Shown: positions 1 to 10,489 of the stretch, one piece after another
Layout: each line of letters starts with the position of its first letter
How positions within the stretch are numbered: the stretch's first letter is position 1
NCBI GenBank assembly: GCA_018105865.1
Contig: CM030862.1
Span: 3,415,462 to 3,479,461 of the forward strand
Reading direction: 5' to 3'
Source: Metaphire vulgaris
Lineage: Eukaryota; Annelida; Clitellata; Crassiclitellata; Megascolecidae
Length of the DNA: 64,000 bases
The notes under the pieces: generated by a model
Told to the model about the DNA's origin: nothing
Databases searched by the model: none
What the model saw: only the letters and a program-made list of their open reading frames with translations
Translations under genes and position numbers: made by a program

Positions 1-59
1 CTAATTAATTTATTTTTTTTTATTTTTTTTATTTTTTTTTCCATTATTTTGTTTGTTGT

Positions 60-201
60 AGATTTGCATTTAAGTTAAAAGCTACGATGTTTTTCGCTCG
101 TCAACAAAAATTAACTCGAACCTTTTGGTTTGGACTGCATGACTACAGACTACAGTCGTATCTCGGTACAAATTTCTTGACCGCCTCGCAAACAATTTTT
201 G

Positions 202-278
<77 letters not shown>

Positions 279-320
279 GAGCATTTCTAGAGCGCAAATA
301 ATCGCAAAGCAGCAAATGCG
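60..320 (-). mobile_element. LINE/SINE 3'-end fragment with (AAT)n tail
   Basis: A unit containing an ATT tract (204-278) followed by a stretch that reads on the minus strand as a retroelement 3' end running into (AAT)n. The same unit is at 12540-12815, and the part next to the tract recurs on the plus strand at 43810-43905, where it also runs into AAT repeats. The tract is therefore best read as a retroelement tail, not an independent microsatellite. Confidence 0.6.
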
Positions 321-327
321 CTAGGCA

Positions 328-518
328 GTGTTTAATCTAGACTCTTGGACTCCGGGGCGAAACTGAAAAATCCGGGGAAATTGACAAAGCCGGGGAATTC
401 TGCTAGGGAGCTGCTGTTAGTCCATGTAGTATGCCAAAATTTCCGGGGGATTTTTGAAATTTCCGGAGGGGAAAAAGGACATTTTTCCCCTCCGGAAACG
501 GCCTAGATTAAACACTGG
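328..518. mobile_element. MITE with CAGTGTTTAATCTAGAC termini
   Basis: Begins CAGTGTTTAATCTAGAC and ends with the inverted form GCCTAGATTAAACACTG. The inside is rich in TCCGGGG / CCCCTCCGG. The second copy (about 12820-13214) carries an extra internal insertion. CAG...CTG ends suggest a hAT-type non-autonomous element; no coding potential is seen. Confidence 0.65.
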
Positions 519-603
519 CGCTAGGTAATGCGTAATGCGTAGCCCTGCTCTAAACCCTGTTATTTACACGCGTAATATTTTACGCCATGGCTTCTGTTTA
601 CAG

Positions 604-782
604 ATCGGCCTGTGATCACCTGTTCCAATGTAACTGCTTCCATCGGTGATAAAAACGTCCACCTGAAGTGCGAGGTGAAGGCGCGCCCGGGACTGACGTC
701 TCTCTTCTGGACAGTCGACGGGAACGGGACGACGGTGGTCGAGGGAAAGGTCATCGACCAGTATTGGACCCTGGTCGCCGCG
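604..782 (+). CDS. Ig-superfamily exon (first half of Ig domain), copy 1
   Basis: A coding exon bounded by acceptor TTTACAG and donor GTAACT. It enters in phase 1 (two bases complete a codon) and leaves in phase 0. It encodes the N-terminal half of a C2/I-type Ig domain: linker RPVITCSN, the first conserved Cys in HLKCEV, and the core Trp in LFWTVDG. The canonical second-half exon is at 8642-8735 with compatible phase 0. It differs from the copy at 13301-13476 by four synonymous changes and by the last codons (GCC GCG here, ATG there). Secreted or cell-surface adhesion or receptor functions are typical of the superfamily; the ligand is unknown. Confidence 0.8.
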
Positions 783-984
783 GTAACTCCGCTCTCTCCT
801 TAATTCCTTCTAAACGCTAAGACAATCTCGATATGTAACAGGCGTTCACTGAACAGGGCGGAGCTAGGGTGTCCGGCACCGGGGACAAAACATACTGATG
901 GCGCCACCTCAACTTGACGAAAACCCTAAGAAGCCAAAAAGGACGCCGCTCTGTCCAGTTTGGCGCCTTTTCGTTCAACTTCAT

Positions 985-1215
985 AAATACCCTTGACAAG
1001 CTAAAAAGGTCATCACCTGTAGTGAACTCCCTATACCTTCTTAAACCAATTTTTGGCGCCCCCTCAGCTCGGGAGCCCAGGTACATCTTGGCACCCCTGC
1101 CCTCTAGATCCGCCTTTGTTAAGGAATTTATGGCTAAGCAAGTAAGTAAATTCTCGTTAATTTATATAGCTCTTTGAAAAGTAGTACAGTAGTGGCTGCT
1201 TATTCTAATACTCTG
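985..1215 (-). mobile_element. LINE-like 3' end with short TTAC tail
   Basis: On the minus strand this reads into a (TTAC)n tail (AAGTAAGTAA on plus near 1138-1150), as do the two larger LINEs at 26.2-28.1 kb and 37.0-40.6 kb. A second copy is at 13690-13905 and a third partial copy forms the copy-2-specific insertion at 12945-13130. Part of the sequence also resembles 36575-36670. It contains the AGCTAAAAAGGTCATCACC module shared with other elements. Confidence 0.45.
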
Positions 1216-1304
1216 GATTGACAAGATACAGTTTCCTCGGTTATAACATATCGCAATGTGCGGTCCCGTGTAGTGCGCTACCGTTTTGCATGGTATCGGA
1301 TAGG

Positions 1305-1620
1305 GTATCCGGACGTTTCATCTCAGGACGTTTCATTTTAGGTTGATTCATCTCAAGGACTATTCATCTCAAGGACTATTCAACTCAGAACGTTGCATCA
1401 GGAGGACTATTCATCTCGGATAAAATTATAAGGGTTAGGGTTAGGGTAAGGGTTTGGGTTAGGGTAAGGGTTAGGGGAAGAGTTAGGGTGATGAATAGTC
1501 CTCCTGATGTAACGTCCTAGGATGAATAGTCTTCCTGATGAAACGTCCTGAGATGAATAGTCCTTTTTGAGATGAGTCGTCCGCGTTGAATCGTCCCGAG
1601 ATGAAACGTGCTGAATTCAT
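1305..1620. repeat. Foldback element with TTAGGG-like core, copy 1
   Basis: The left arm repeats motifs such as GGACTATTCATCTC and GGACGTTTCATCTCA. The right arm carries their inverted forms (GATGAATAGTCC, GATGAAACGTCCTGAG). Between the arms (1428-1490) lies a degenerate TTAGGG/TAAGGG array. The whole could fold into a long imperfect hairpin. It is repeated at 14003-14310. No coding potential. Confidence 0.8.
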
Positions 1621-1649
1621 CGGATAGAACAGTGTTTCCCCAAACTGGG

Positions 1650-2690
1650 TCAAGGGCTCAGTCTAGTTGGTCGCGGGGTAGAGGAAATTAGATTCTAGAG
1701 TGCCCTTTTCTAACCAATACCACAATAGCTTGAAAGTTGCAAGCAGACTTAGGCTTTAAGAAATTTATATGCCCAGTGGCGTGCAGCCAGAATTTCGGAA
1801 GGGGGTTTTGTTTTCGGTCACGACCAACTTTCGAAAAATCTTGACGAGTCTAAAAGTTCATCCTCGTTGTTCCCCTTTTACTTTTCCCTTTTACCCTTTC
1901 AGCTGAGCTGATAAACAAAATAAGAAGGTCGTCGCCTTACATCTTTACAATCTGTAGCGTTTAAAAAATTATTTTGGATCGGCAGCCAAGAGGGGATTGA
2001 CCGAAAAACCGCGTACGAAAAAAAATTTTCGTCGCCGTCCAAGAGATTTCAACCCCCAAAAAACCCCCTTGGCTACGCCACTCTATATGCCTGCAATCCT
2101 CCATACATAGCTTATATTAAAATGATTAGTGTTTTATGCAATTTTAGTTGACAATAAGTTTGCAGGGTCACGGCATGTTACAAAGTCGCTGACGTGAGTC
2201 GCACAGTTCAAAAAGTTTGGAAACCCTGGCCTATAGGCCTAGTACTTTTAAAAATTAATCTTATTTCGCAATAACGCAAGGAAAGCGTATTCCGACCATT
2301 TTGCTCTGAAACTCCAATAACAATAGGAGGCTCAAAACTACTAATAATATGGAACATTTCCATTGATTCAGTCTAGCGGTTAAGCGACTTTGCCTTACTC
2401 ATAAGATTTTTAAGACGCGTAAAAAGGTATTGTACTGGCAAAATTTTTAAAATTATAATTTTCAATATCAATTTCTCTAATTTTGTCTTATTTGGCAAAA
2501 ATATGAATAAAAATTCTGCTAAATATATTTGCCATATTTTCATTCAAACTGAATCATAGTTTTGTTTTTGCCATTTATTCAAAACTCAGAAGATTCATTT
2601 CAATCAACGTTCGTTAGATGGCTTAATGCATTTTTTCATATTAAGGCCTACAAGCTATTATGAAGGAAGGAAAACCTAGAATAGAACGTA
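1650..2690. mobile_element. hAT-like non-autonomous element, copy 1, with nested MITE
   Basis: Starts CAGTGTTTCCCCAAACTGG, the typical start of this repeat family, which recurs at 14321, 33706 and, inverted, at 6138, 18903 and 35084. It is interrupted at about 1775-2085 by a MITE with CAGTGGCGT.../...GGCTACGCCACT ends. The right end appears truncated by the element starting near 2695. Confidence 0.65.
1775..2085. mobile_element. MITE with CAGTGGCGTAGCC-type termini
   Basis: Left end near CAGTGGCGTGCAGCCAG, right end CCTTGGCTACGCCACT. The cleaner second copy (about 14467-14773) shows the left end as CAGTGGCGTAGCCAG. Relatives are at 25187-25513 and 34511-34764. Confidence 0.65.
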
Positions 2691-2694
2691 CCTC

Positions 2695-2871
2695 CAATTA
2701 GGGTTGTGAGCTCGGAAATTTCCTGCGGATTTTCCGGAAATTTGCAGGAAAATGGCGGTACTTTTCGGAAAAATTGCGGAAATGTATATTACTATTTATT
2801 ATTATTAATACTATTTATTATCATTACTATCTATCTATTATTATGATGATGATTATTATTATTATTATTAT

Positions 2872-2908
<37 letters not shown>

Positions 2909-2924
2909 GCTACTACTACTACTG

Positions 2925-2986
<62 letters not shown>

Positions 2987-2987
2987 G

Positions 2988-3049
<62 letters not shown>

Positions 3050-4213
3050 TTTATTGCTATTCATTTGCTAGGCATTTGTTAACAACAAAGCTAAAATTGC
3101 AGGGTCAGTATTTTCATTAGCTTCCAAATTAATGCTTCTATTCATTTTTTGTCGTAATGTCACCTAATTTTAATGATATGAGCGGCAATTAACAGCATAC
3201 ATGAACTTACACTGGCAGTCAAAAGTAATTGCCTCGGTATTTAATTCATGAAATTTCATATCATGGTCGACTTATAAAACGTTGCTATTTTTTTCTTAGG
3301 AATCGGTATAAATTAGATGCTAAGACGCCTTGGGGCAGGAAGATAGCAGAGTGGTAACAACGTTCGACGATGAAGCAGGAGGTCGCGGGTTCAACTCCCG
3401 CAGGAGCCTCTAAGGTCGACTCAGCCATACACGCCAGAGGGCGGTTATAACATAAAAATTGAGGAGCAGCGTTCGCTGCGAAGTAAAGCGCAGGCCTATA
3501 TGTTTGGCTGGCAACCTACTCTAGGTTAATGGCGTATGCCACCTGCGTCGCTGTATGCCTAAGAGACCGGCGATCATATGGACAACCTGGCCAAATGCCA
3601 AGGGCCCTGATCCGAGCCAAAAAATTTTTTGGCAAATTGTCAGATCGAAAGATGTAATGTTGTAAAGTTGTCAGATCGAAAGACCGTCAAGCAAAAAATG
3701 GTCGTCAACATTTTCGCAAACTTGTCAGATCGTCTCTGGAAAGGGCCCCCTGCCCGTTTTTCGCCAAGGGCCCCGAGCATATTGCTACGCCACTGCCGTA
3801 GATCAGCACCGAGACAACGCTCGAATTGGGCATGGAAAACTTTACTCTTTTTACTTTAAGATACCTTGGTAACAGATTTTGGCTGTTTATTTGATAATTG
3901 TGTTTTTTATTATATGAGCTAAAACATATAATAAAACTTCGTATTTTTGGCTGTGGTAATTGCTTTTGTCCACGACTGTTTGTTAACCTCTAACATTGAC
4001 ATTGACATGACATCTTTATTTCTTTCTCCATAATTTCTCCACAATTTACATAAAATATAAACAAAACAACATATACATAAGCCTATGCACTTATCTAATA
4101 ATAACATTGTAGCAATAATATGTATGGCTGCGTGTTGGAAGGTTTCCGGAATTTTCCGGAAAAATTCCGGAAACTTTTCCGACATTCTATTTTTCCGGAA
4201 AAGTTGCAACCCT
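2695..4213. mobile_element. hAT-type element with TAGGGTTG ends, copy 1
   Basis: Left end TAGGGTTGTGAG, right end GTTGCAACCCTA. The subterminal regions carry many TTTTCCGGAAA palindromes. Inside are an ATT/ACT microsatellite (about 2850-3049), a SINE (3331-3850) and a MITE. The second copy (15396-16927) has an 8-bp target duplication matching at 7 of 8 positions, which supports hAT. Confidence 0.7.
3331..3850 (+). mobile_element. tRNA-derived SINE, copy a, split by a MITE
   Basis: The head is tRNA-like: an A-box-like TAGCAGAGTGGTA and a B-box GGTTCAACTCC, followed by a family-specific body (AAGGTCGACTCAGCC, then GCCAGAGGGCG). Copies are at 16035-16565 and 31020-31315. Between about 3560 and 3795 the body is interrupted by a MITE whose reverse complement lies at 30783-31024. 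It is not a functional tRNA: the anticodon arm cannot be formed convincingly and the sequence continues as a SINE body. Confidence 0.75.
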
Positions 4214-4521
4214 ACCTCCGATAAAACGCACTCAATTTTCCAGACCCGATAAGCACGTTATAACGAAGTTCTACAGTATATGGTCAACTATCTGGTCAAT
4301 CCAAATTATTAAGCAGATATACAGTATATCCATTGGTGTGTGTGTGTGTGTGTGTGTTTAGGATCGTTCTGATGGATTAATGGAAACGCATCTATTTATG
4401 CGTGAGACTAACTCGCTCAGTTTCCGCAAGTATACCATCCATGCTGAGAACGCCATAGCTGCATCTGCAGAGGCAGTCTGGCTACTACAGAGTGAGTCTA
4501 CTGGTGAACGTAATGTATTAA

Positions 4522-4897
4522 GGGCTGTCCATTAATTACATCAACAATTTGGGGAAGGGTTTGAAAAAGTTTGACAGTTGTTGACAGGGGAGGGGTCAAG
4601 AGAAGTTGACGTCAACAATTTCACTTTTTACAAATAATCAAAATAGGAAATTTCATGGAATACTACTTATTACAGTGGAAAAAGCATGACAAAAAGGTCA
4701 TCACCAAAACATTTTGACATTCGATGAGCAAAAGAGGGAAAAATGGTCATCGCCACAAAAATAATAACCTTGTCACTGAGACCTGTCATTGATCTGGGGA
4801 GGGGTCAAAAGTTTTTACGTAATTATGGGGGTTAAGTGAAAGTTGACAGTTGTTGACAAAATTGCCCAAAATTGTTGACATAATTAATGGACAGCCC
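4522..4897. mobile_element. Harbinger-like MITE GGGCTGTCC, copy 1
   Basis: Terminal inverted repeats GGGCTGTCCATTAATTA and TAATTAATGGACAGCCC, flanked on both sides by TAA, the target-site type of PIF/Harbinger. The internal sequence contains GTTGACAGTTGTTGACA motifs and AAAAAGGTCATCACC. Better-preserved copies are at 17235-17630 and 23804-24578. Confidence 0.75.
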
Positions 4898-5178
4898 TAA
4901 TTTAAACTTTTGTCGAAAGTTGTATATGTATTCCTAATCAGTGCACAATATACCACCATCGACCTTTTCTTACCGCCTCTGTAACTTCGCCTTCCCATTG
5001 CAACTCAGCTCCAGACTAACTTTCGCTGTCAGGCTGGAAAAAAGGCTAGGTTTCTAGAAACAAAATTTAGGTTTGTAGATTTTTAGGTTTTAATTCTGAC
5101 AGGTCAACACCCACAAACCCTTCTTTACATACATCTCAAGTTGTCGCATATGTCTTATGTGTGCGTTGTGTTTGTTCA

Positions 5179-5361
5179 GTCTTTATTCTAGGCCTGCTTT
5201 TTTTTTTGGGAATTCCCCTTCCAAAGTTTTAAAATTCCCACCCCAAAATTTGTATGTGTTGGCTTGGAGGATGGAAATCCCCAAAAAAAGCGTGGAGAGA
5301 CAAATCTTGTCCTCCAAACATTTCAAACTCCACCCCCAAATTCCAAGGTGGCTAGAATAAG
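5179..5361. mobile_element. Short MITE with TTTATTCTAG / CTAGAATAA ends, copy 1
   Basis: Starts TTTATTCTAGGCC and ends GGCTAGAATAAG, with A/C-rich inner sequence. Copies lie at 17912-18107 and 12127-12292. Confidence 0.5.
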
Positions 5362-5415
5362 GTGTTTGTTTATAGACGCGTCTGTATCAAAGACGATGGG
5401 CGTCTATATGAGTCA

Positions 5416-5591
<176 letters not shown>

Positions 5592-6137
5592 GCTCCTCCT
5601 TTCTCAACCAGGGCTTGCCACCGGCTGTCTTATGCTGCGCGCAGAGTAAAAAGTTGAAAAACAGTTTTAAAAATGAGGTGTTTAATTTTTCGACTTGAAA
5701 AACTGAAAATCTAGAGGTTTAAACTCACATCTTCCAGCCCTGCTATTAGGAAACGTATAATGTCCGGCTACTCTATATCAGCTATTCCTGATACAAACAT
5801 GCTATTCGTGTCGACTGTTGCTCATCAATTCTCTCTTACGCATTTGCAATGTGGACATCAGCAAATCCTTCTTAAAAGTTTATTTCGAATAAACGGACGT
5901 CTTGGGAACCTATTTTGTGCAAATATATGCTTAATTGTTTTAAAACTGGCAAAGGAGGGGCTCCACTAGGGGTTAAAACGCGCATCGACACCCTGATTGC
6001 AACAATCCTGTCGTTTGCCATCTATATGGCCTACAATAGGCGTGACTACTCTTTATCCTCAGATCCTCTTGCGCATTGTCCGGGGAAAATGCAACGAACT
6101 AGTTCAGGAATATATCCGCGGAACATGTCCCATAGTG

Positions 6138-7500
6138 CAGGGTTTCCCAAACATTTTGGAATTGCGATCCATTTCAGCAGTTTTGTAACGTTCCGCTAGC
6201 CTAATAATAGCATGTAATATAAAACAATGCATTAGGCCATCATGAACGTTATTTGTAAGAATCTTCTGAGTTTTGAGTAAAATGCAAACAAAAAGCTCTG
6301 ATTCAATTCGAATGAAAATGTGGCAAATATATTGGGCAGAATTATTTATATTTTCACCAAAAATATGACAAGAGAGAGAATTTGATATAAAAACTACAGT
6401 ACTTGAAAATTATTTTATTAAATTTGTCAGCAACATACCTTTATTACGTGTCTGAAAAATCCTATGAGTAAGGCAAAATCGCTTAACCGCCAGGTCTCAC
6501 CCTCACTCTTAAAAGAGATTCCCTATTTTTAGTGGAGTTTCAGAGCAAAATGGTCGGAACACGCTTTCCCAGCGTTAGTGCGAAATAAGATTAACTGTAA
6601 AAGTGCTATAGGCCAGGGTTTCGCAAATCTTAACATACCGTGACCCTGCAAACTTATTGTGGACTAAAATTGGATAAAAATGTCATAAAACACTAATCAT
6701 TTCAATTTAAGCTGTGCATGAAGTTTGCAGGCATATAAATTTCTTAAGACCTAAGTGTACTTGCACTCTCAAGGCTTGTGTGACATTGTGTGGTATTTAC
6801 TTTGACAGCAACTTGACCTTCAAAGAGCATTTTGCTAGAATCTCTCGATCCTGCTAATACCAACAGGCAAATAGGAGTTATTCGTTCTTCACTTTCTCTG
6901 TCTGCAGCCAAATCTCTGGTTCATGCTTTTGCTGCTAGTAGACTAGACTATTGCAATTCTCTTTGTCTTGGTCTGTCCAAAGCCTACTCTCCAATCTGCA
7001 ATCTGTCCTCAATATGCTGCGGCTCGTCTTGTGACTGAAGTGCCTCGCTACTCTAGTCTCTAGCATCTCAGATTTTATGTAACACTCTCCACTGGCTTCA
7101 ATTTCTGACCGCATTAAATTCAAGCAAGTAGTTATTATTTCTGCAGCACTTCGAGGTCAGACCCGTCTTACATTACTGAGCTTTTCAAATCACCCTCTTA
7201 CACTGCACATCGCCTGCTCCGCTCCACTGATCGGAAGAACGTCTATGTCCCCAGATCACGCACTGCTCTTACTCAGCGTCGAGCTTTTGCAGTGACTGGA
7301 CACTCCCTCTGGAATGCCTTGAACCCATCCATTCTGGAATCACTTTTACTCCATCGCTCTGTTCAATGCAAAAGCCAAAGTCCCACTACGTTATCACGCG
7401 ACTCCAATGCCAGGAACGCCTCTGAGTAGAAATATGAGAGGCGCTATACAAATGCTACATTACATTACATTGGTTAGAAAATGACACTTTTGAATCTAGT
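6138..7500. mobile_element. hAT-like element, inverted orientation, copy 1, with LINE inside
   Basis: Starts CAGGGTTTCCCAAAC and matches the inverted form of the 33706 element. It is interrupted from about 6780 by a CR1-type LINE fragment and is cut off by the assembly gap before its other end, which can be seen in copy 2 at 20354. Confidence 0.65.
6780..7480 (+). mobile_element. 5'-truncated CR1-type LINE fragment, copy 1
   Basis: Encodes, across stops and frameshifts, the RT C-terminal region of a CR1/L2-type LINE: SLSAAKSLVHAFAASRLDYC, then a WLPI-type block and a final WNALNPS block, followed by GGCGCTATACAAATG and an ACATT repeat tail. Copy 2 (19545-20255) preserves longer open stretches. 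It was inserted inside a hAT-like element. Confidence 0.75.
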
Positions 7501-7600
7501 NNNNNNNNNNNNNNNNNNNNNNNNNNNNNNNNNNNNNNNNNNNNNNNNNNNNNNNNNNNNNNNNNNNNNNNNNNNNNNNNNNNNNNNNNNNNNNNNNNNN
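7501..7600. other. Assembly gap (100 N)
   Basis: Exactly 100 N bases, the usual arbitrary spacer for a scaffold join of unknown size. It lies exactly at the end of duplication copy 1. Confidence 0.99.
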
Positions 7601-8637
7601 AAACATCTTGACAACGTTCCATGATGACCGTTAAGTGACATGAAAGTTTACGCCAGGGTCAATCAACCAGATACCAGATTCCTACAGTGCAGTGAGTCAG
7701 TGACGGCTCAGGATTTGGCAAGTAGGGGGCCGTTGGGGTGGCAGCCTAATCATGGGGACCAACCATTTGTTGTTTAATGTATGCAGCATTAAGCATAGGC
7801 CCCAACAGAGGTCACTGGGGCCAGGCACTCAATAGGGGCACGGCCCCCTGGCTCCCTGGTGGAGCTACCACTGCTACAGTGACATGAAAGTTTACATTTA
7901 GGATCAATCAGGTACATCTTATATAGTACAGATGTCCTGGGTCAATCAACCAGATACCAGATTCCTACAGTCGGACTGCTTGTTCGTCCCCAATGTATTA
8001 ATTATCAGGTTTAAAAGGTTCATATTTGCAGGCAATCTGGGAAAACGCAGTCACGGTACTCCAGTGACTGCTGACAAACTACTGAGCAAACTACTGAAAC
8101 TGAGCAAACGTTATAGGGCCTACATGTTGGAGTGGGGCGGCATATAATGAACAAATGCTGAGCCCACTCTAAATCAATGGAGAGAATCGGGCCCCCGTGG
8201 ATCGCCATTTCTGAACCGAAACTCCACAAATATGAAATTTCAAAAATAGAAATGTCAGGAAGAGCATGCATTGAGACTGGAAAATGTGTTAACTAGTATA
8301 TAAAAATGTTGAAATATTGGGGGGGGGCCAACAAGTGCTGGGCCCCCCTGTCCGAATTATGGGGGGGGGCCGGGCCCCCCGGACCACCCGGGCCCCCTAT
8401 GGATTGACGCCTATGATGACGATGGTGATGATGAGTAGAGCGATGACAACGACGATGAAGATGTTGGTAGTGGTGATGATGATGACGACGATATATTTTC
8501 AGAATATAAAGCCTGTTCTTAAGGTTTGTTAGACCCACTTAAAGTTATTTTCTTATCAATACCTTTATGAGTTTATTGTATTGTATTGTCACTCGTAGCT
8601 GTTAGTCGTTGTGTGTGTGTGTGCGTGTGTGTGTTTC
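7601..8637. other. Non-coding stretch with MITEs
   Basis: No gene is seen. A sequence around 7637-7688 is partly repeated at 7885-7972, flanking a MITE (about 7699-7875, CAGTGACGGCTC...GAGCTACCACTG). From 8310 to 8415 there are G- and C-runs from related MITE debris, then GAT/GAC-rich low-complexity sequence (8410-8500). A GT-rich tract (8610-8634) leads into the acceptor of the next exon. Confidence 0.6.
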
Positions 8638-8641
8638 AGAG

Positions 8642-8735
8642 TTGGCGCTGGAAGACAGCGGAAATTACACCTGCGAGGTCCGCGGTCCTAGGTCTGCCGT
8701 CATGGCAACCGTTACGCACTACATATTCATACGCG
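8642..8735 (+). CDS. Ig-superfamily exon (second half of Ig domain)
   Basis: Encodes LALEDSGNYTCEVRG, the classic F-strand signature of an Ig domain with the second conserved Cys, then a hydrophobic G-strand ending YIFIR. The acceptor is in GTTTCAGAG; using the second AG (start 8642) gives phase 0, compatible with the exon at 604-782. The donor GTGAAT leaves phase 1. That phase fits the terminal exon at 20408 (joined codon GAA) better than the next exon in order at about 9615. So this exon looks like the partner of the RPVIT half-domain and the neighbour of the terminal exon, yet it lies 5' of two other Ig exons. Confidence 0.75.
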
Positions 8736-9083
8736 GTGAATAGGCTAATTGGCTCAGCACGACGCTTGCATGACATCATTTCGCCCGAGACATAAGCCGC
8801 TTCAGATTACGCTATGCGCGGAAAAATTGATAAAAAAGTTGCGTTATCTAATAACATGTCCACTTTATCATAAGAGCGTAGGATAGTTGGTTAATCCGAT
8901 GGTTGGTGTGTAGCCACTGGGTGAGGTGAGAGGGTGCGGTTTCCATTCTGGTCGTGGTGTTTGTGCAACACCGTTGGGTAGTTTTGTGGGGAGGGTGGTA
9001 GGTATTATGCGAACGTAAAAATGTCATGGAGGTTGCAATGACTACGTTTTTTTGCTCGTCGAGACCTTTACGCCTGAACACCC

Positions 9084-9086
<3 letters not shown>

Positions 9087-9157
<71 letters not shown>
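9087..9157. repeat. (TAA)n microsatellite
   Basis: About 24 TAA units, preceded by TTTTTTGCTCGTCGAGACC, a relative of the sequence that flanks the ATT tract at 60-278, so probably a retroelement tail. Confidence 0.9.
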
Positions 9158-9158
<1 letters not shown>

Positions 9159-9614
9159 CACTTCTATAGCACCAATTCTAACACCTAAGGGTATCAATTG
9201 TAATTTGTATTTCCTGTAACACTTTACACTGTAACTTCCTATATACAACTGTAATTGTCGATGTGCCCCATTCCAGACTTCTTTGACGCCACTGAACCTG
9301 ATAGTTTTCATTTGGAAAGAATTTGAAATTCTAGGCCACAGGTGGAAGAGTAGGAGAGTGGTATTTGACCTTAAATATAACTGCATTTCAATCTCTGCTA
9401 TTGTTGATACTTATCGTATTCGGTTAATCCTCTGACCTAGTTTGTCCATTTGACACGATTCATTTATGATTCATTTGTATGATGATTTAATGCAGTATAG
9501 TTACTCTAACTATTTCTATAAAAATATATAATACAAAATTAGCATGCTGTAACGGTGCATAATTATAATTTTGTGATTATGTACCATAGCCCCTGTACAG
9601 CGCCTGTATTTCAG

Positions 9615-9747
9615 CGATACTTACTCGCACAGTACCAGTACCAGTACTTCGCGATCATCCCCACCTACGTCCGTCAACTTCGTCGAGAATTCGACCGGAC
9701 AGTTGCGCTGCACCAGCGTCGGAGGTTATCCACCGCCCGAAATCCAG
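9615..9747 (+). CDS. Ig-superfamily exon (first half of a second Ig domain)
   Basis: Encodes SVNFVENSTGQLRCTSVGGY followed by PPPEIQ, a typical I/C2-set B-C strand region with the first conserved Cys. The 3' end is well defined: donor GTGATT after ATC CAG, phase 0, joining in frame to the exon at 10118. The 5' end is uncertain. An acceptor at TTTCAG (start 9615) would need an incoming phase 2; others are possible at 9597-9600. It is followed immediately by a 90-bp tandem duplication that copies the donor context. Confidence 0.7.
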
Positions 9748-9935
9748 GTGATTGATAGGGAAGGAAATGCAGGAAATAGGGAAGGAAATGGACGGAAAAT
9801 ACGGAAGACAATGCAGGTAATAGGGAAGGAAATCCAGGTAATTGATAGGGAAGGAAATGCAGGAAATAGGGAAGGAAATGGACGGAAAATACGGAAGACA
9901 ATGCAGGTAATAGGGAAGGAAATCCAGGCATTAGG
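9738..9935 (+). repeat. 90-bp tandem duplication over a splice donor
   Basis: The block starting at GAAATCCAGGTGATTGATAG repeats 90 bp later as GAAATCCAGGTAATTGATAG, and a third GAAATCCAGG occurs near 9918. The unit also holds internal GGGAAGGAAAT repeats. The duplicated copies carry extra potential donor sites (CAG|GTAATT). Confidence 0.9.
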
Positions 9936-10117
9936 GAAGAAATTTCAGGTAAAAGGAGGAGATTCAGGTAAGAGAGAAGGCAATACTTAAAGTTGTTAGT
10001 GTGTTTTTCTGATTTTTAAAGTTTTTAAAGATGTATACCCTACAAATCACGTTATACCCCCCAACCTCAATCAAATTCCTGGCTACGCCCTGTTCTTGTC
10101 GTGATTTGTCGTCGCAG

Positions 10118-10328
10118 GTGTTTATCGGGAGCGAGACATCACAGGGCTGTTTTCCTCTTCACCGGCGCCACTCTCACGGCCAAAGGACTCCGACTGATGG
10201 TCTATCAGCTGACCGCTGGACCGAGCGCCTCTCCCTCGGCGCCGCCGACGACGGAAAGAGCTTCCGCTGCGTCGCCACCGTCTCCGGTCTGCCGTCGAAT
10301 TCAACGACAGTCCTAGCCAACGTTAAGT
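10118..10328 (+). CDS. Ig-superfamily exon (second half of second Ig domain)
   Basis: Acceptor GTCGCAG, phase 0, continuing PPPEIQ. It encodes the E-F strands ERLSLGAADDGKSFRCVA, with the second conserved Cys, and ends STTVLANVK. The donor is either GTTAAG (end 10321) or GTGCAA (end 10328). The latter leaves phase 1 and would give a natural inter-domain linker, ANVKY then RPVITC, when joined to the exon at 13301. The intron begins with about 550 bp of CTA/CTG repeats. Confidence 0.72.
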
Positions 10329-10354
10329 GTGCAAGAAGATTCCACACTCAGAAC

Positions 10355-10454
10355 CATAGGCCTACTACTACTACTACTACTGCTACTGCTGCTACTACTA
10401 CTGCTGCTACTGCTGCTACTGCTGCTGCTACTACTACTACTACTACTACTACTG

Positions 10455-10489
<35 letters not shown>

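Noticed and set aside
1428..1490. True chromosome end (telomere)
   Set aside because: The TTAGGG-like array is short, degenerate and flanked on both sides by unique inverted arms, so it is interstitial.
3340..3410. tRNA gene at the GGTTCAACTCC box
   Set aside because: The region is repeated with a shared downstream body at 16.0 and 31.0 kb and lacks a clean cloverleaf, so it is a SINE head.
9738..9990. CRISPR-like array
   Set aside because: Only two long tandem units without spacer structure, in a spliced eukaryotic locus.
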